Part shown: positions 44,912 to 57,300 of the stretch, piece after piece | Numbering within the stretch: position 1 is the first letter of the stretch | Layout: every line of letters begins with the position of its first letter | From: Opisthorchis felineus | Taxonomy: Eukaryota > Platyhelminthes > Trematoda > Opisthorchiida > Opisthorchiidae | Assembly: GCA_004794785.1 (NCBI GenBank) | Contig: SJOL01010039.1 | Span: forward strand, 550,232-614,231 | Reading direction: 5' to 3' | Length of the DNA: 64,000 bases | The notes under the pieces: generated by a model | Seen by the model: the letters and a program-made list of their open reading frames with translations, nothing else | What the model was told of the DNA's origin: nothing | The model's database searches: none | Made by a program: the position numbers and the translations under genes

Positions 44912-47249
44912 GTAAGTACAACGGCTCCTCTTTAGATTAAGAACACCCATGAGACCGTTCTCTAGTGTGGAGTTTTCTCTCGGTCGGATTCGGTCTCTGT
45001 GACCATGGATAGATTTGGAACGCCTGTTTTGTCACCCATACATCCAAAGCGGTTTTTCCGTTTTCCGGTCATTTCTGAACTTGTATAAACCTTTTGTTGA
45101 CGGAACGTACTAGTTATAGGGTTGCTGTAAACCCCTCGACAGCCGACCACCTGTTTCATACTTTTTGCCGCATTCCTCATGTTTCCATTAGCCTTATGTT
45201 CCACTTTAGCCTCAATTGGACGCATTTCGCGTGATGCACTCATTTGCCCACTAATTTCTTTTAACAGTTGACTAAAACCTATTTGTATTGTTGTCCCCCT
45301 CGGAGGCGAATTGAGTGTGAACGTTGACAAATATTGAGTGGCATTGTTTATTACTTTAATGTAACTCCGGTTGATGCATTTCATCTTTGTAACATTGCTG
45401 ACCGCCTTATTCAAAATGATTATAGACGAAGGCGACGAACCAAAGCATTGATGAAGCCTCTGGTCGAGTTTATTGACCAATTTCCTAAGCTGAATTGGAA
45501 CTAGGTATTAGGTCACATGTAGTTCCGTAGCAGTTCTGTTGCTAGCCGTCAGCCATCCTGAACACTATGACATAGAGCGCACCGGCATTATATTTCTCTT
45601 TCCTACCGAAGTGTTGCGTTATCCCTCAATCGCATAAAGCCGCACCTGTCCAAATATGATAGCATGCCAAAGTTCTAAAGGGGCACTGATTAACGTATCT
45701 TTTAAGTAATGTTAGATAACACGATATTTCACTAGCCATGTGGTTGCCGATAATGTGATCCATAGGGTGAGGATGGTGCTGGTCAGGCTTTCACTGTAAG
45801 ACTGTAAGAACTCAATCCAGCAAGCAAGTCCATCGGTGTGAATATGCTGGTGACCCACAAGGCCGATCTTATTAACGTATGTGCGTCCGAATGTCGTGCA
45901 TGGCCTTATATTCATGTCTGCACCGGGACGATAGCGTATCCGAATGGCCTGCTCGTTCTGCAGGATTGAGATGCGTCATCTCTCAATACTTTTCTTGTCT
46001 ACTTGGCTAGCCAGGTCTGTGTCGCTCATCAGATTCGTCAGTCTTCATTGTGGCCTACGTTGGCGCCAAATGCTTTCGCATGCTTCCCATTCGGTTACGA
46101 GAAACAGATTGTGGCGTGCCAACTATGCACTGGCATCCACCGATGGCGAGCCAGTTAGTTTTGGATTCCAGCTACCCCTATTCACAAGAGAGGTTTCCAG
46201 TGAATACATTCATTTTATAAGCAATGATTTTTCTCAGTGCTCCACCAGTGGTATTCATATTTCTGTACCATCTTTGCAGCGATGTAGTAGCTAGCTTGAC
46301 GTCACAGAGGATGTTGAATTCATGGCCTTCGAAATGTTACAAAGTGCTTTATTTTGTTTTGTTCAGAACCGGTGGGTTTGGTTTTTTATGATCATCTATG
46401 GTTTCTTCGCTTCCCCGTGCCATCAGTGAATTTCGTTCTGGTTCGATAGGGACAACCATCCATATGATATGCTTATTTCACGTGATTCCTCTGTACAGTG
46501 GCCTCTGAACCAGTGTTCCTGTGGCATTTAATTATCTTATCCAACCGAAGATTACACAGCTTTTTCCTCGAGTTTATTTAGTGGCAGTTGTTATCACTCA
46601 ATTGGAGCTGTTGATTCATTACATCCAGCCTACTGTGGATACAACGAAGTAGACAAGAATCAAGCCCTACTTTGATGAGAGATACTGAATTCCCCCCCTA
46701 TTCAGCATCATTTCAGATATTGTCTTGGTCACCGGAAATCTCAGTTTATGAGTAGGACTTTCCAAATCATCAGAGGCATGACTTGAGGGCCTCTTTAGCT
46801 AGTACTCAAGGTGTAACGACAATAGTGATAGTCCCTCATAGCTATGTACTGATCATCAATCGTTTCCTAGTTGTACCGAGTTCAGACGTAGTAGATGCCG
46901 TTACCCAACGTCCTTCTACTGATAAACAACCATGGGGCCAGTGACGATGCTCTATTCTTGACTGTCGATCTTCCCGAAGTACTCACGTTGATTCAAATTT
47001 CGGTATAAATCTCGGACAAATTCCCCAGGCAAACCAAATAAAAACCCTGTTTCGCTGTCAAAAACCTCTGACCCATATTTTAAACAATCTAATCAAAGTA
47101 GCCTATATGATATCCTAAAAGCTCCATTTTCTGGAGACGTCGGCCGCAACTGGGATGAGATGAGCACCACCACGCGTATGGCAAGGAACTCAGCCAGTTG
47201 TGTTTCTTAGCGCCCACTAACTAGGCACTGGATCTCAGAACACTCGCTG

Positions 47250-48960
47250 TCAATGCCCGATTCTAGTTGTACCCTTAATGATGCTGAGCATAGTTCTGCC
47301 AGAAGGTTTGTCAGACTTCGGCCCAAACACAACCTACGTTCGGATGGGGAAACCAGGTGGAATCAGAGGGCTCTGGAACTAGAGGAAGCTGCTGTACCTG
47401 AGAATGTTCGGAAACTGTTCCATCTCATATACAGGCTGGGATCCCAAGAGCCTGATGGTTGGTGATGTTATCAAAGGTACTACCCGAAATTTAATGTGAC
47501 ACGAAACAGCGTCTTGATCACTGGACTGAGTATTCTCCACAATAGTTCAGTTGAGCATCTGCCTCTATACTCATGTATCGTTGGACCCTCTTAAAGGGAG
47601 CCGTGGTGTGTGAGATTAGGCCCTCAGTTTCTAAGGTGGTAATGTCTATCTTGAAGTGCTATCGGGCCGCAAGGCCAGACGAGCTCCTACCAACGTCACT
47701 CAAGGGCGGTTATCAGCCGTAATGTTTTACCTTGACTAAGTTGTTTAAAGTAATTTGGGGACGACAACGCGTTTCAGCCAGCTTAACCGGTCAGTCGTTG
47801 TACCTTTATTCAAAAAAGGTACATGAAGTGATTATTTAAACCTTGGGGATACACGCCTTACCTCAGTTGTCACGCGGCCACTACCTTCAGTAATACTTCG
47901 ACTTTTGGCCTCACGACGTGAGACTCAAGCCCGAGATCTCGACCAGGTAGGGGATGTATTGATCACACCTTCACACTGCTTCACGTGTTAGAGTAGCGTC
48001 ACCCCCACCGCCGACCACTAGTGGCGGTTTCCTTTTTGTTTGAAAGGGCCTTCGATCGCGGAAGTTGATTGGCTCCCCTACACATACTTGGCCAACTGGG
48101 AATGCCGTCGAACTTTGAATATTTGCTGCCTCTTTTAGGTCCATAGCTCTGGTCGCATCAGGATTTACTGTGAGCTATCCAACTAGTAGGGCTCGTCAGG
48201 ATTTCTCTCCTCCTCATTTCTTTTGCGTTTTGTCGTTGACATCATCATCCAGTGCATTCTCTAAGGGACTGCGAGTCTGTATAGCAAAATCACATCTAAA
48301 GAGAGACTAGTAGACTCCGATTATGTGAATTATGTTGTCCTGTTATTTGACAAGCATGATCCACATAAATTACTCAAAGTAAAATATCAGAAGTGGTTCC
48401 TTGTCTCTACATGAGGCTTGCATCTTCAAGCTGCAGAGTCCTACTTCAGGCTTTCCCATGGAATCTTCAGAATGAGGTCTATTTATCTAAGCAGCTGCGT
48501 CGGCTGTGATTGTACTGTGGTAAATGAAGTCCGTGCACGCGTCATCCAGACACGAGCAATATTTTCCAACTTGCATTGTGTTTAGCGTCAGAAACGAATT
48601 TCATTGAGGTCTTCGTAGCTTAGCAGACACTAACTGGGTGCAGCGCATCCATGATCAGCTGGTTCGTGAGCTTGTACTGGGTAGTGAGTCGGAATCACTT
48701 GAGAAGTAGATGAAGCTTATTAGGTTAAGTTGGTTGGATCATGTACTACGTATGCCTGACCACCGTCTACCAAAGTATGCCATGTGTTGCACCCCAAACC
48801 CTTGTTGGCCAAAGCTCAGTGGAGAACAGGATATGACGCGGCAGTGCGAAACGAAAGTGGCTATCGTCAATCCGAGCGCCATGCACATGGTTGGAGACTT
48901 TACACGATAAAACTTAACCGACCCGAGCGGCACGCTTACTATCACTTCACAGTCGAAGTG
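47250..48960 (+). pseudogene. RTE-like LINE relic inside the intron
   Basis: Plus-strand pieces in order: 47253-47465 with RLRPKHNLRSDGETRWNQRA and NVRKLFHLIYRLGSQEP (the linker between endonuclease and RT), CYRAARPDELLPTSLKGG at 47655-47710 (RT motif PGPDELPP), LNRSVVVPLFKKGT near 47780-47820, a DREVDWLPYTYLANW-like palm region near 48050-48090, DSDYVNYVVLLFDKH near 48315-48360 (YADDIVLL replaced by YVNYVVLL, so the catalytic Asp pair is lost), and KLIRLSWLDHVLRMPDHRLP at 48710-48780, the conserved end. Stops are numerous. It is the same general family as the minus-strand RTE copies but diverged. Confidence 0.7.
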
Positions 48961-50955
48961 TCTATCTAAAGTTCGTCTGTTGTCTGTTGGGCTTGTGTTG
49001 AGTAAAGTTAATGGATGACTCTGGGTCAGTCCCAACGATGGCTTCTCGCCCCAACGTGATACTCAAATGATTATGGAAGCTGAGTGTGCCTTGCTATTGA
49101 TCGTTTTCCCTGGGAGCGATGGGTCCGACTATCCTCTTGCACTCTTAACTAAGACCTTTCCCCACGGCCTCATGGCACTTAAACACGAGGTTCGATTACT
49201 GCTGTGTTGCTATCCTTGATGGTGGCGATGATTATGCTGACGATGAGTAATTCATGTGGGATTATACTCAGGCTTGAGGCATGACTACCCTAACGTATGA
49301 GTTCAGGGTCGTGCTTGGCTGTTAGGAAACCTGGTGACTTTCATCTTAGCTGACTGCAAGTGGGTTTCTTTCCCGGGCCTCTAATGCGCGCGTTCAACTG
49401 GGATGCTGGACCAGCAGACTGACGGTTCGCTGCTTATATGAGCTGAATCCAACCCCCAACTTTTGCTTCAGTTTAATGTGTGGTAATTCCCCACCCAGCA
49501 CGTGTAATACGTATACCCAAAAAGTCTGCTCAGTTCACCAACCACCAGCTGGTTTGGTATGTGAGCTGGGCGCAACCCACCATCTTTGCTTTGTTAGGGT
49601 TAAAGTGCACTTTCCACCCGGCACCTATACCGCGGGAATTTGCAGGGGCAGGTTTAATCCAGAACACCGGTTGGTCGGATGCGTCAGCTTGTTAATTTGT
49701 TTCATTTAGTGGTAAGTGCATTACGTGCCCAACCTCCGTAACACGTTTGCAGTCGAAGCCAAGGTTAGACCAGTTCGACCGAGTGAAGGCGCTAGAAAGT
49801 TATTCAGAGTAGCGATCATACCATTCAGTTGCTCGCTTGGCCAGAAGTGAACCGTTTTGAAAAGGCTCACAATGAGTGAGATCCCTCAGCAAGCAATGAA
49901 ACGGGCACCTTTGAAGTGTTCTACTGTACTTTGAAGGTAGCAGTGGTGGTCGATCTATTATTTGTTTGTGCTACAGCAGTTTGTATTATAGAGCTTGCGG
50001 TCATGGGCAAGACCGAAAATTTCCAGTACCACATACTACTGTCCTAGTTAGAGCTCGAAACGTTTGGATCGGCTGAATCTCTGTGGGTGAAGCTGGCATT
50101 ACATCGTTGTCAGTTCCAGAAGAACATGTAGGTCGAGTATCAAACTCCTCTTATCAACAGGCTGTAAAGTGGATTAATGTTCCACAAGATTATTCGAAAT
50201 TTGAGCTGTTGGATTAGATTGGATTCGAAGTGCACGGGAACAGCCGTTCAGTGTTATAGGTTAGATCTGGCTTTTGCAGTTGATTCATTCTTCTCCCCAT
50301 GATGACACTGGAAAGTCTGTGTTCCACAGTCAAAACGCCTTGGCGTGAGCTGAATGCCACTAAATGTATGGATTGGATGTTTAACCATTTTTCTTGCGAT
50401 GACGATGTATGGAAGCATCCACAACAATTCCCTTCCCGACCTTATCTGAATTCAAAGAAAGACGGTTTAAGTTGAGTGGAGATGCTTTTGAGGTGCTGGC
50501 AGTTTTAATTTAAACTCAGGGCGTGCTCAAATGCCAGGCCTTTCTTAAGCGAAACACTTCATTCCCCAGTCTTTGATTAGGCACATTTATCGGTTTATCA
50601 ATTAGTTGTTTTGGTCATCGGTTGCTGCAACCGATCGACCTAGTACGAAGCCGGCTGTTAGATAAGGGAGTTGTTATCGGTTCTCGTAAATATCAGTTTT
50701 CGGTACTTTGACTGAAGCTTATGAGATGACTACGTACAAATCTGGTGGAGATGAGACTACCAACCGAGTATCCTAAAGCCGTTGAGGTCGCCACTAACGT
50801 CACAAAATCGCTAAATGTGACTTTCTTGTTGCCTACATGTCTCGACACTAAGGCAAGGCGCTTTATCTTAGTCATGTCATTGCGTTATTTTTTTCAACAT
50901 TTATCCTACCAGGCTTAGACAGTGTGACCCGCCGAATTCACATAGATTTAATATC

Positions 50956-51107
50956 TAGCTCGGTATGGTTCAGTGGTGAAGGTGCACGATTCGAACTCGG
51001 CGTGCGGCTTTTGTCGTTTCCATCCGAGTTTGGGTAATCCAGCATTATCTGAGCACCATGTTTCCTCTAGCTTGTGTGGTAGCTGTATACCGAAAGAGTG
51101 CAAGAGC
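50956..51107 (+). mobile_element. tRNA-derived SINE, strongly diverged
   Basis: AGCTCGGTATGGTTCAGTGG (head) and GATTCGAACTCGG (box B) are followed by GAGTTTGGGTAATCCAGCAT and GGTAGCTGTATACCGAAAGA, a decayed body and tail. It ends 60 bases before the splice acceptor of the polyglutamine exon. Confidence 0.6.
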
Positions 51108-51167
51108 AGAAAGGTTTGATCGTGGTTGGTGCCGGAGCTGATATATATCTTGTTTACTTTATAATAG

Positions 51168-51372
51168 CAACAACAACAACAGCAGCAGCAACAACAACAA
51201 CAACAACAACAAAATGCGGCTACTACCCGACATCTGCTCTATCCTACTGGAACCTCGCCTCCAATCAGCCCTGCCATAGCGAACTGTGCTGCTGGGGTTC
51301 AGCAGCAACAACAAGCTCTCGCATCAGCACAACAGCAACTTCAGCTCTATGCTGCGGCACATCAGTTACCTG
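51168..51372 (+). CDS. Gln-rich protein, internal exon with 15-residue polyglutamine
   Basis: This 205-base exon starts at the acceptor TTTATAATAG and opens directly with 15 Gln codons (CAA x4, CAG x3, CAA x8), continuing the QLQ end of the previous exon without a frame change. The remaining 53 residues include NAATTRHLLYPTGTSPPISP and a second Gln region (VQQQQQALASAQQQLQLYAA). It ends LP plus one base at donor G|GTAAGT, so the intron that follows is phase 1, and GT from the next exon completes a Gly codon. The polypyrimidine tract before the acceptor is poor (TTTACTTTATAATAG), which is odd beside a microsatellite. Composition and function are as for the first exon: low complexity, family unknown. 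Confidence 0.85.
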
Positions 51373-51774
51373 GTAAGTTAGAGGAAGCTGCATCGCTTTT
51401 CCGAAGCTTCTATATTTTCTGCTGACAGTTTTGGCAGTCTGTCTATTGAACCGGTCTATTTACTGTCGCAGTGACAAAACCATACCAAAATGTTCACTTT
51501 AGTGCCACCTGTTACCTCTAGCGTTATGTTGCTATTGTGTAGTTTACGTAGTTACCTGAAGTTGCTTGGATGTACATGGGAGTGATTCCCTCAGTCTCTG
51601 AATGACGTATTAATACCATTCTATCAATGAATTTATTCTTAGTTTGCTAAAAATACGTCTCCGTCCAAACCCTTGGAATTTTAAGTGAGTGGCATTCAAA
51701 AGTTCTCTTGTGTTGTTCCCTCCATTCATCCTTTGTGTTCGATTGCTAATAGGGTCATCTTCTTCTTCGTCCAG

Positions 51775-52133
51775 GTATGATGCAGACATTCCCTCCTACA
51801 CAAGGGCAGCACCAAGCGATGCCCCAGTTGCAAGTACAACCGCAGCAGCCACAACAACAACAACAACAACAGTCCGCCCAAGCACAAGTTTGTAACACTC
51901 GGGCATGGACGAACGCTTCAGCGGAACAATTACAAGCCCAACATCAACGACAGTTAGCCGCTGCAGCAGCTGCAGCTTTCAGTCCCAATGCAACAGCTGT
52001 TCACCAACAACAACAGCAGCAATATATGCAACACCAACAGCAACAAGCCTCTCCCCAACAGCAGCAGCAACAGCAGGTTCAACAACGGTCTGCCAATGAC
52101 TTTTCTGCCTATGCATACCCACAACAGCAATAA
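51775..52133 (+). CDS. Gln-rich protein, terminal exon
   Basis: The last exon is 359 bases and begins after acceptor CGTCCAG with GT (finishing the Gly codon), then codes MMQTFPPTQGQHQAMPQLQV, several Gln runs (QQPQQQQQQQ, HQQQQQQYMQHQQQQ and SPQQQQQQQ), an Ala7 run (QLAAAAAAAFSPN) and the C-terminus SANDFSAYAYPQQQ followed by TAA at 52131-52133. With the two other exons the in-window protein is 353 residues. No globular domain is seen in this part. The preceding intron (51373-51774, 402 bases) has a strong GTAAGT donor. An AATAAA hexamer overlaps the stop codon. The upstream half of the gene, which should tell the family, is missing here. Confidence 0.85.
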
Positions 52134-54260
52134 AACATCTCACTCCAGGCGGCAATCTGTAAAGCTCCTTTCCCCCAGGAACCCCCCCTGCGTATGACGA
52201 GCATTGGTGCTTAGCCTACTACTTCAGGCAGTTGTGGTGTTTTGTATACCATTTCCACTTCTGTCAACGTTCATTTAATCCCCATAAGTAGCAGACAGTT
52301 TGTGTGTAAAGCGTCGACCATCGTTGTCAATACTATTTCCCACCCTCTGTTATACTGAGCACTGATCTGGGTGCCCTGAACCTCCTGTTTCTGTAGCTGA
52401 TCTGATCACTGCTGCACGTAACATCGCGTAATGAATAAATTGCGCGTGTGTCATTCCTATCGTATCCACCCTTTGTGACCTCATACCTGACCACAAATGG
52501 GAATTCGTGCACACATGCAGAACTGTTCTCCTCACTGACCGACATGTGTCGTATTCCCTTTTCTCAGCCGGCCCTTTTTGCTCATCATTGTGTACAATTT
52601 TCAATTTCTGTGCCTTTTGCATTTTTTCTCCAATAGTCAGCTGTTACCACTTGATGGTGTTCACTGATATAGGGAGTGTTGTATAGTAATTTTTGTTTGT
52701 TTTTATTTCCTCGCGCGTTTTTTCTTAGAATGCGATCGGCCCACACAATTGCATTTACTACTCAATCAAATCCTCATTCTGGTTGAACATAATTTTTAAG
52801 CATATTTCCGTGGGTCTGAAGTCCATTGTCCTCAGTTGACCATGGGTCGGTAATTCGATACTGCAAACAGACTGGTTGTCTGCAGAATCAGTTTTGTACT
52901 TTACCGTCTTTTTGTTCCCCTTCCATTCTCACTGGGATTATCGACTTGGTGATTACTACCACTTCTACCCCTTCTCAGGGCTTTGTAAAGTTGTCGGCAT
53001 TCCATGCATACGAGGCGTTCACGTCTTCGTTACCGCCACTACCTTCATAAAACCTTTATTACCAGTTTGTTTCTCTACTCTTTGCACGCAAGCTGCCTTT
53101 TATCTTCTGCAGGCGGTTGTTCATCATACACCCCACTGTTTATATCCAACCGACTAGTAGTCGCTGTCATGTTTTACGCCTTCTGATTGTATTGGTCTCG
53201 AACTAATCTTGTCCTCGCCGCTCAGTTTCCTTCGCTAATCATGGCGCCTAGCTGTCCAGCGTGGACGGACTACTCTGTCCTCCAATTAGCCCTTTGAAGC
53301 ATGGTTGGGGTGCAGAGATTTCATCCTGGTAATCTTTTAAGGAGCACACCTACAGAGAAGACGTCCATGATTTCTCTTGTTCTTCGCTTCAGACTTGCTT
53401 TTTTGTTTGTTTCTGTTTTTGTATCGACCCCACCGTCCCCCTCCGCAATCTGAATTGAGAGTTTCCATTGAGAAACCGTTCCAGATTATTTCTGCTTTCA
53501 TTCGGCCTGCTATTTTTGACACCGACATCCCATCCCATCCGATCGCCAACGGCAGTTTTCCTCTTTCGAGTACTTACTACTGTCACCGACACATTACTAT
53601 TACTCTCACTCATACTACCACTGTTATTAGTACGAACATCATTATTCTTCCGCCACCGCCTGATCATCTCTTGCAGCTAATACTCTACCAACCACTAAGA
53701 CTAATGTGCGTTTTTATTTCACTCCTCGTCGGATGCAATGTATTTTACGGCCGTCCATTGTATTTTACTCTTCCCATCTTTGTGTATTTTTGTGTGAACA
53801 CTAAGACAGTGTTTAAACGATGTTCGTTTTTTTTTTGCGGGAAGTCGCGAAAGGTTATCGAGAGTGTTGCCCTGAGAGGTCGCATTACTTGTTTGGCGGC
53901 TATTGTGAGTTCTGAAGGTGTGATCACATACCAAATGTTTTCGCCTGAAAGTTCTTGTCCATTAGTATGCTCTTATGGAAGGCAAACGTATGGGTTTGAC
54001 ACAGAACAAAACCCAGTGTCCTAAACAACAGTTGACCGAGATTGCTGTAGACGGCCGACCGTAGGTCTTTCTTTTCGTTGGATAATATCACCTGATCCCC
54101 CTCAGGATGCATCGTCTATTTTATCGGTGGCGTTTATTATTCCCTGTACCCTTTCGGTCGGGGCTTCCGTCGTGTTCCCGTTACCTGAGCACTCCTAAAT
54201 TTATTCAAGCTGGTTTACCGCGATGTTCGTTTTAGTGAACGAACCCCATGTATAGGAGTC
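52134..54260. other. Pyrimidine-rich 3' flank
   Basis: The sense strand is rich in T and C. This keeps stops rare and yields an open frame of 215 codons at 53377-54024, which I regard as compositional. Parts may be 3' UTR. No repeat copy was seen. Confidence 0.4.
52434..52439 (+). promoter_or_regulatory. Candidate polyadenylation signal of the Gln-rich gene
   Basis: AATAAA about 300 bases after the stop codon, with T/GT-rich sequence downstream. Another AATAAA overlaps the stop codon (52129-52134). Either could be used; the later one is more usual in position. Confidence 0.35.
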
Positions 54261-54263
54261 CAG

Positions 54264-54348
54264 GTTGATGTTGGCTGAGAATGGTGTTTGGTTGAACTCA
54301 AAACTAGTGGGACCCAGCTTTGACATTTCAGCCACTGCTGCTTATCAG
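54264..54348 (+). CDS. Candidate exon, unknown gene
   Basis: An 85-base segment between acceptor GGAGTCCAG and donor TATCAG|GTAAGC. Only one of the three frames is open; it reads LMLAENGVWLNSKLVGPSFD and then ISATAAYQ. Both splice sites look acceptable and the composition is protein-like. No neighbour exon was recognised on either side and I know no family with this sequence, so it could be chance. Confidence 0.25.
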
Positions 54349-57300
54349 GTAAGCTTTCCCCTTGCTTAGCATATGAGTTTTAGACCTGATGTGCGTGAAA
54401 AAGGCCATGGTATTCTCATATTTGTGTGCATATCCGAGTTAGCCCAATCTACCATTGTAAGGATGAGTCCCTTCTAGTGTGACTGAATTTCGAGGTAGTT
54501 AGACAGTGTGAGTATCATATGTTTTTAGCCGCGTTGCAGCAACACCATCTTCTCTGTAGTCCTGTTCTTCGATAAGATCTAATTCTGATCCGGCTATCTT
54601 CAAGCTGACTTGTTTTGACGTACAGTGTAAGCTGGCTGCAGTTAGCTAACACTCAGTCCTATTGTCATTTTGGGAGACGTCTTAATGACAGGTCTTCCAC
54701 GATGTTGTTTGTCTCCGGACAGTGGATTATGGTCACACAGAGCAGTTCAGAGTAGCGTTTTCGAGAACTCGCTGATTAGTGAAATTCGTTCAAGTATATG
54801 ATTCAAAATGCCAACTTAGACACACTGGTATGACACCGAGTGGGCCTGCATAGTAGTGGTATGCACAAACAAGTGATTTATCCTGTGAGAACCGGTTATG
54901 GGCCACTGAAGAACCCAATTGTGTGTAATCTAATATAACGGTGAATGCAATTATAACCACTAGAACATTGATAAAGGTCGTGTTCTTGTGTATGGCTTGT
55001 TCCTATGTCCCAACATCATTTGTCTCCATTCCCACTTGATATGCTCAGGATGGTGCGAATGAACAGTAGGGCGAACTATGACGTTGCAACGGGATTGATC
55101 GAAATTCCGATCTGCTTGGTTGCTGTCCACTTTCCAAGATGAGGTCCACGTCATCTCCCCTGCAAGATATGGATGGGCATTAACTGATGCCAGTGACATC
55201 CGTGCTGTCAGTGTATATTGAGATTGACTGAGTGCTTGAATATGTAGGCACTTCAGGTACTCGTGGTAGGCTCCTTATCTTCGTTATCTAAGTAAATTGA
55301 CATGTTTGTACGACAGTTAAGCACCACTGTATTCACATGTGTTGTTCTCAATGCTGATGAGGATAATACTACGTTCCAACAAACAGTACCGTGTATGAAC
55401 CCCAGTTTAGTCTATTGTTCGAATCATTTCGGATAAAGCCTGCTGTTGTTGCGGGATACTACGGTGACTTCTATTGATATTGATGTCTAACAATCGACTT
55501 GTAAATCTAGGTTAACGGCAAGGGGGGTGAGCATTGTGGCATGACCTCGGAGGATAAATCGGCTGTCGGACATCAGAAAATATCTGTTTTTCGTCTTCCT
55601 GGGAGGGTTGCAATTTTTTTAAAAAAAACTGCTCCAAACAAGCGCTCCCTCTCTGGGCAGGAAGAATATTCAATCCAATTTCACCGGCTTTCAGTTTACT
55701 GATCTGTTTCTAGATTACATCGAATTTAACTCTTCCGGTCACTCAGTTCATAAGTGCCCCTTATTACCCTTAGCCATGTCTTGGGGCGCTGCAGACCTTT
55801 TGCATATAAGCAAATTGCATGAAACTGCCTGAGAGTGGTACACAATGCTTGTCCTACTAGGCACACTAACTCCTCTACACCGTTCACCTTACGACTCTTT
55901 CACACAGACTTACGGATCCGCCACACACTCCTATGAACTACAGATTAAAATGAAGTTCTTGTGAAGCGCCTGGTACATTTCAATCAGGTCACTTGACAGT
56001 AATGGTATTGAGTAATTTGCCGTTCGTGCTCGATGCCGCGACACTACTTTCCGCCACCTCGCAATTCCTGCGCTACGACGGTAAAATCTTGCTTGTTGTG
56101 GCCACATCAGTATACGTTCTCGGGAAAAAAAATTAGTGTCCATGAGGTTACACGAAACGCGTAATGGGCCTCGGTAAGACTATCCGATCCAAACCATTAA
56201 CGAAATCGTTGTGTGCTCTGAACAGGTCCCTAGAATTCGCTCTCAGTGGATTCCAGTATTCTTGTGGTTCCCTTATTGGGTTAAAATAGTTGATTTACTG
56301 TGCGGTATCTCACCGTCTAATGCAGTTTCGGCGTCTACAGAGGGGCAAGCACGTCCAGCTCAGAATAACGAGTTGATCAGCTTATTGTTGTGCCCTGCGC
56401 AGCAACTGAAGACCACAGGGATATCTGGAACGTGCGCATGGGCTTCGAACGGCTCAACTGCAGTAGGTGATCCTAAATGTTATATTATCAGCACTGAACT
56501 CGGGCTCAACTGGGCATGTATGCTGTAAGACTTGATTCAGGGTGTAACTGTCGGAAATCCTATTATCTTGCTCTTGTTTGCTGCCTGTCCGTTCAGAATA
56601 CTTTCGTGAAGAATTAATGCTGAATTCTATCACTAGTCTACATTGTGGGATGCTCCTGTACATGTTTTCAGGTTCATCCCTATTCCAGTATGTGTTCGCG
56701 TTTGTTGGATACATATCTTCATTAATACCAGTCTTCTGATAGGTTCCTCCACATACTTTCAAGTGTTCAGTTAACCTCCCAGTTTAGTTGGCTGTCCGGT
56801 AGTGCGAAATCACCTAGCAGCCACCTTGATCGCTTGGTTGAATGCATCTGGATACTAAGTTGACTGTTCATGCTTATATTCATTGTTTTTCCCAATGAAG
56901 GACAAACAGAGTTGAATATATACTAGTTAAGTAAGGTATCAAGGGTTCCAACACGAGATATCTTGTGCGGGTTGCGTTGTAATGCATAGCGGCTCTGCAT
57001 TAAGACAGCGTTGACAGGGTATGCTATCCTGGTTCAAACAATCTGTTCAAATTACGAGAACTTGCGGTTGGTTCAGATAATCCATGGAAGCAACCAACTA
57101 GTCGTGCAATTCGAAGACCCAGTGTCACGTCGGGGGCCGAACAGAATAGTGCATGAATGGTGTAATATTTCAAGACGGGACTGTGCGTATATCTCTTCAT
57201 TGTATCGCCTTCGGTCCCGTATCCGACTGCACTATACCGTGTACTGTGTAATTCAAATTGTTCGTTGAGCCTAAAAGGCCGAAGTAAACATTAGCACGTG

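Larger units (their letters stand above)
44912..51167 (+). other. Intron of the Gln-rich gene (6,256 bases)
   Basis: The intron starts GTAAGT and ends AATAG and joins two phase-0 exon ends. It contains an RTE-like relic in the sense orientation (about 47.25-48.95 kb) and an old SINE (50956-51107) just 60 bases before the acceptor. A 172-codon antisense frame at 44962-45480 has no recognised domain. Other parts hold nothing I can name. Confidence 0.8.

Noticed and set aside
44962..45480. 172-codon minus-strand open frame in the intron
   Set aside because: Longer than most frames in the window but no domain, no splice partner and no repeat copy; antisense to an intron. It may be chance.
53377..54024. 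215-codon plus-strand open frame
   Set aside because: Sense strand is pyrimidine-rich, which removes stops; the protein is Phe/Leu/Pro-rich without structure and lies in the 3' flank of a gene.
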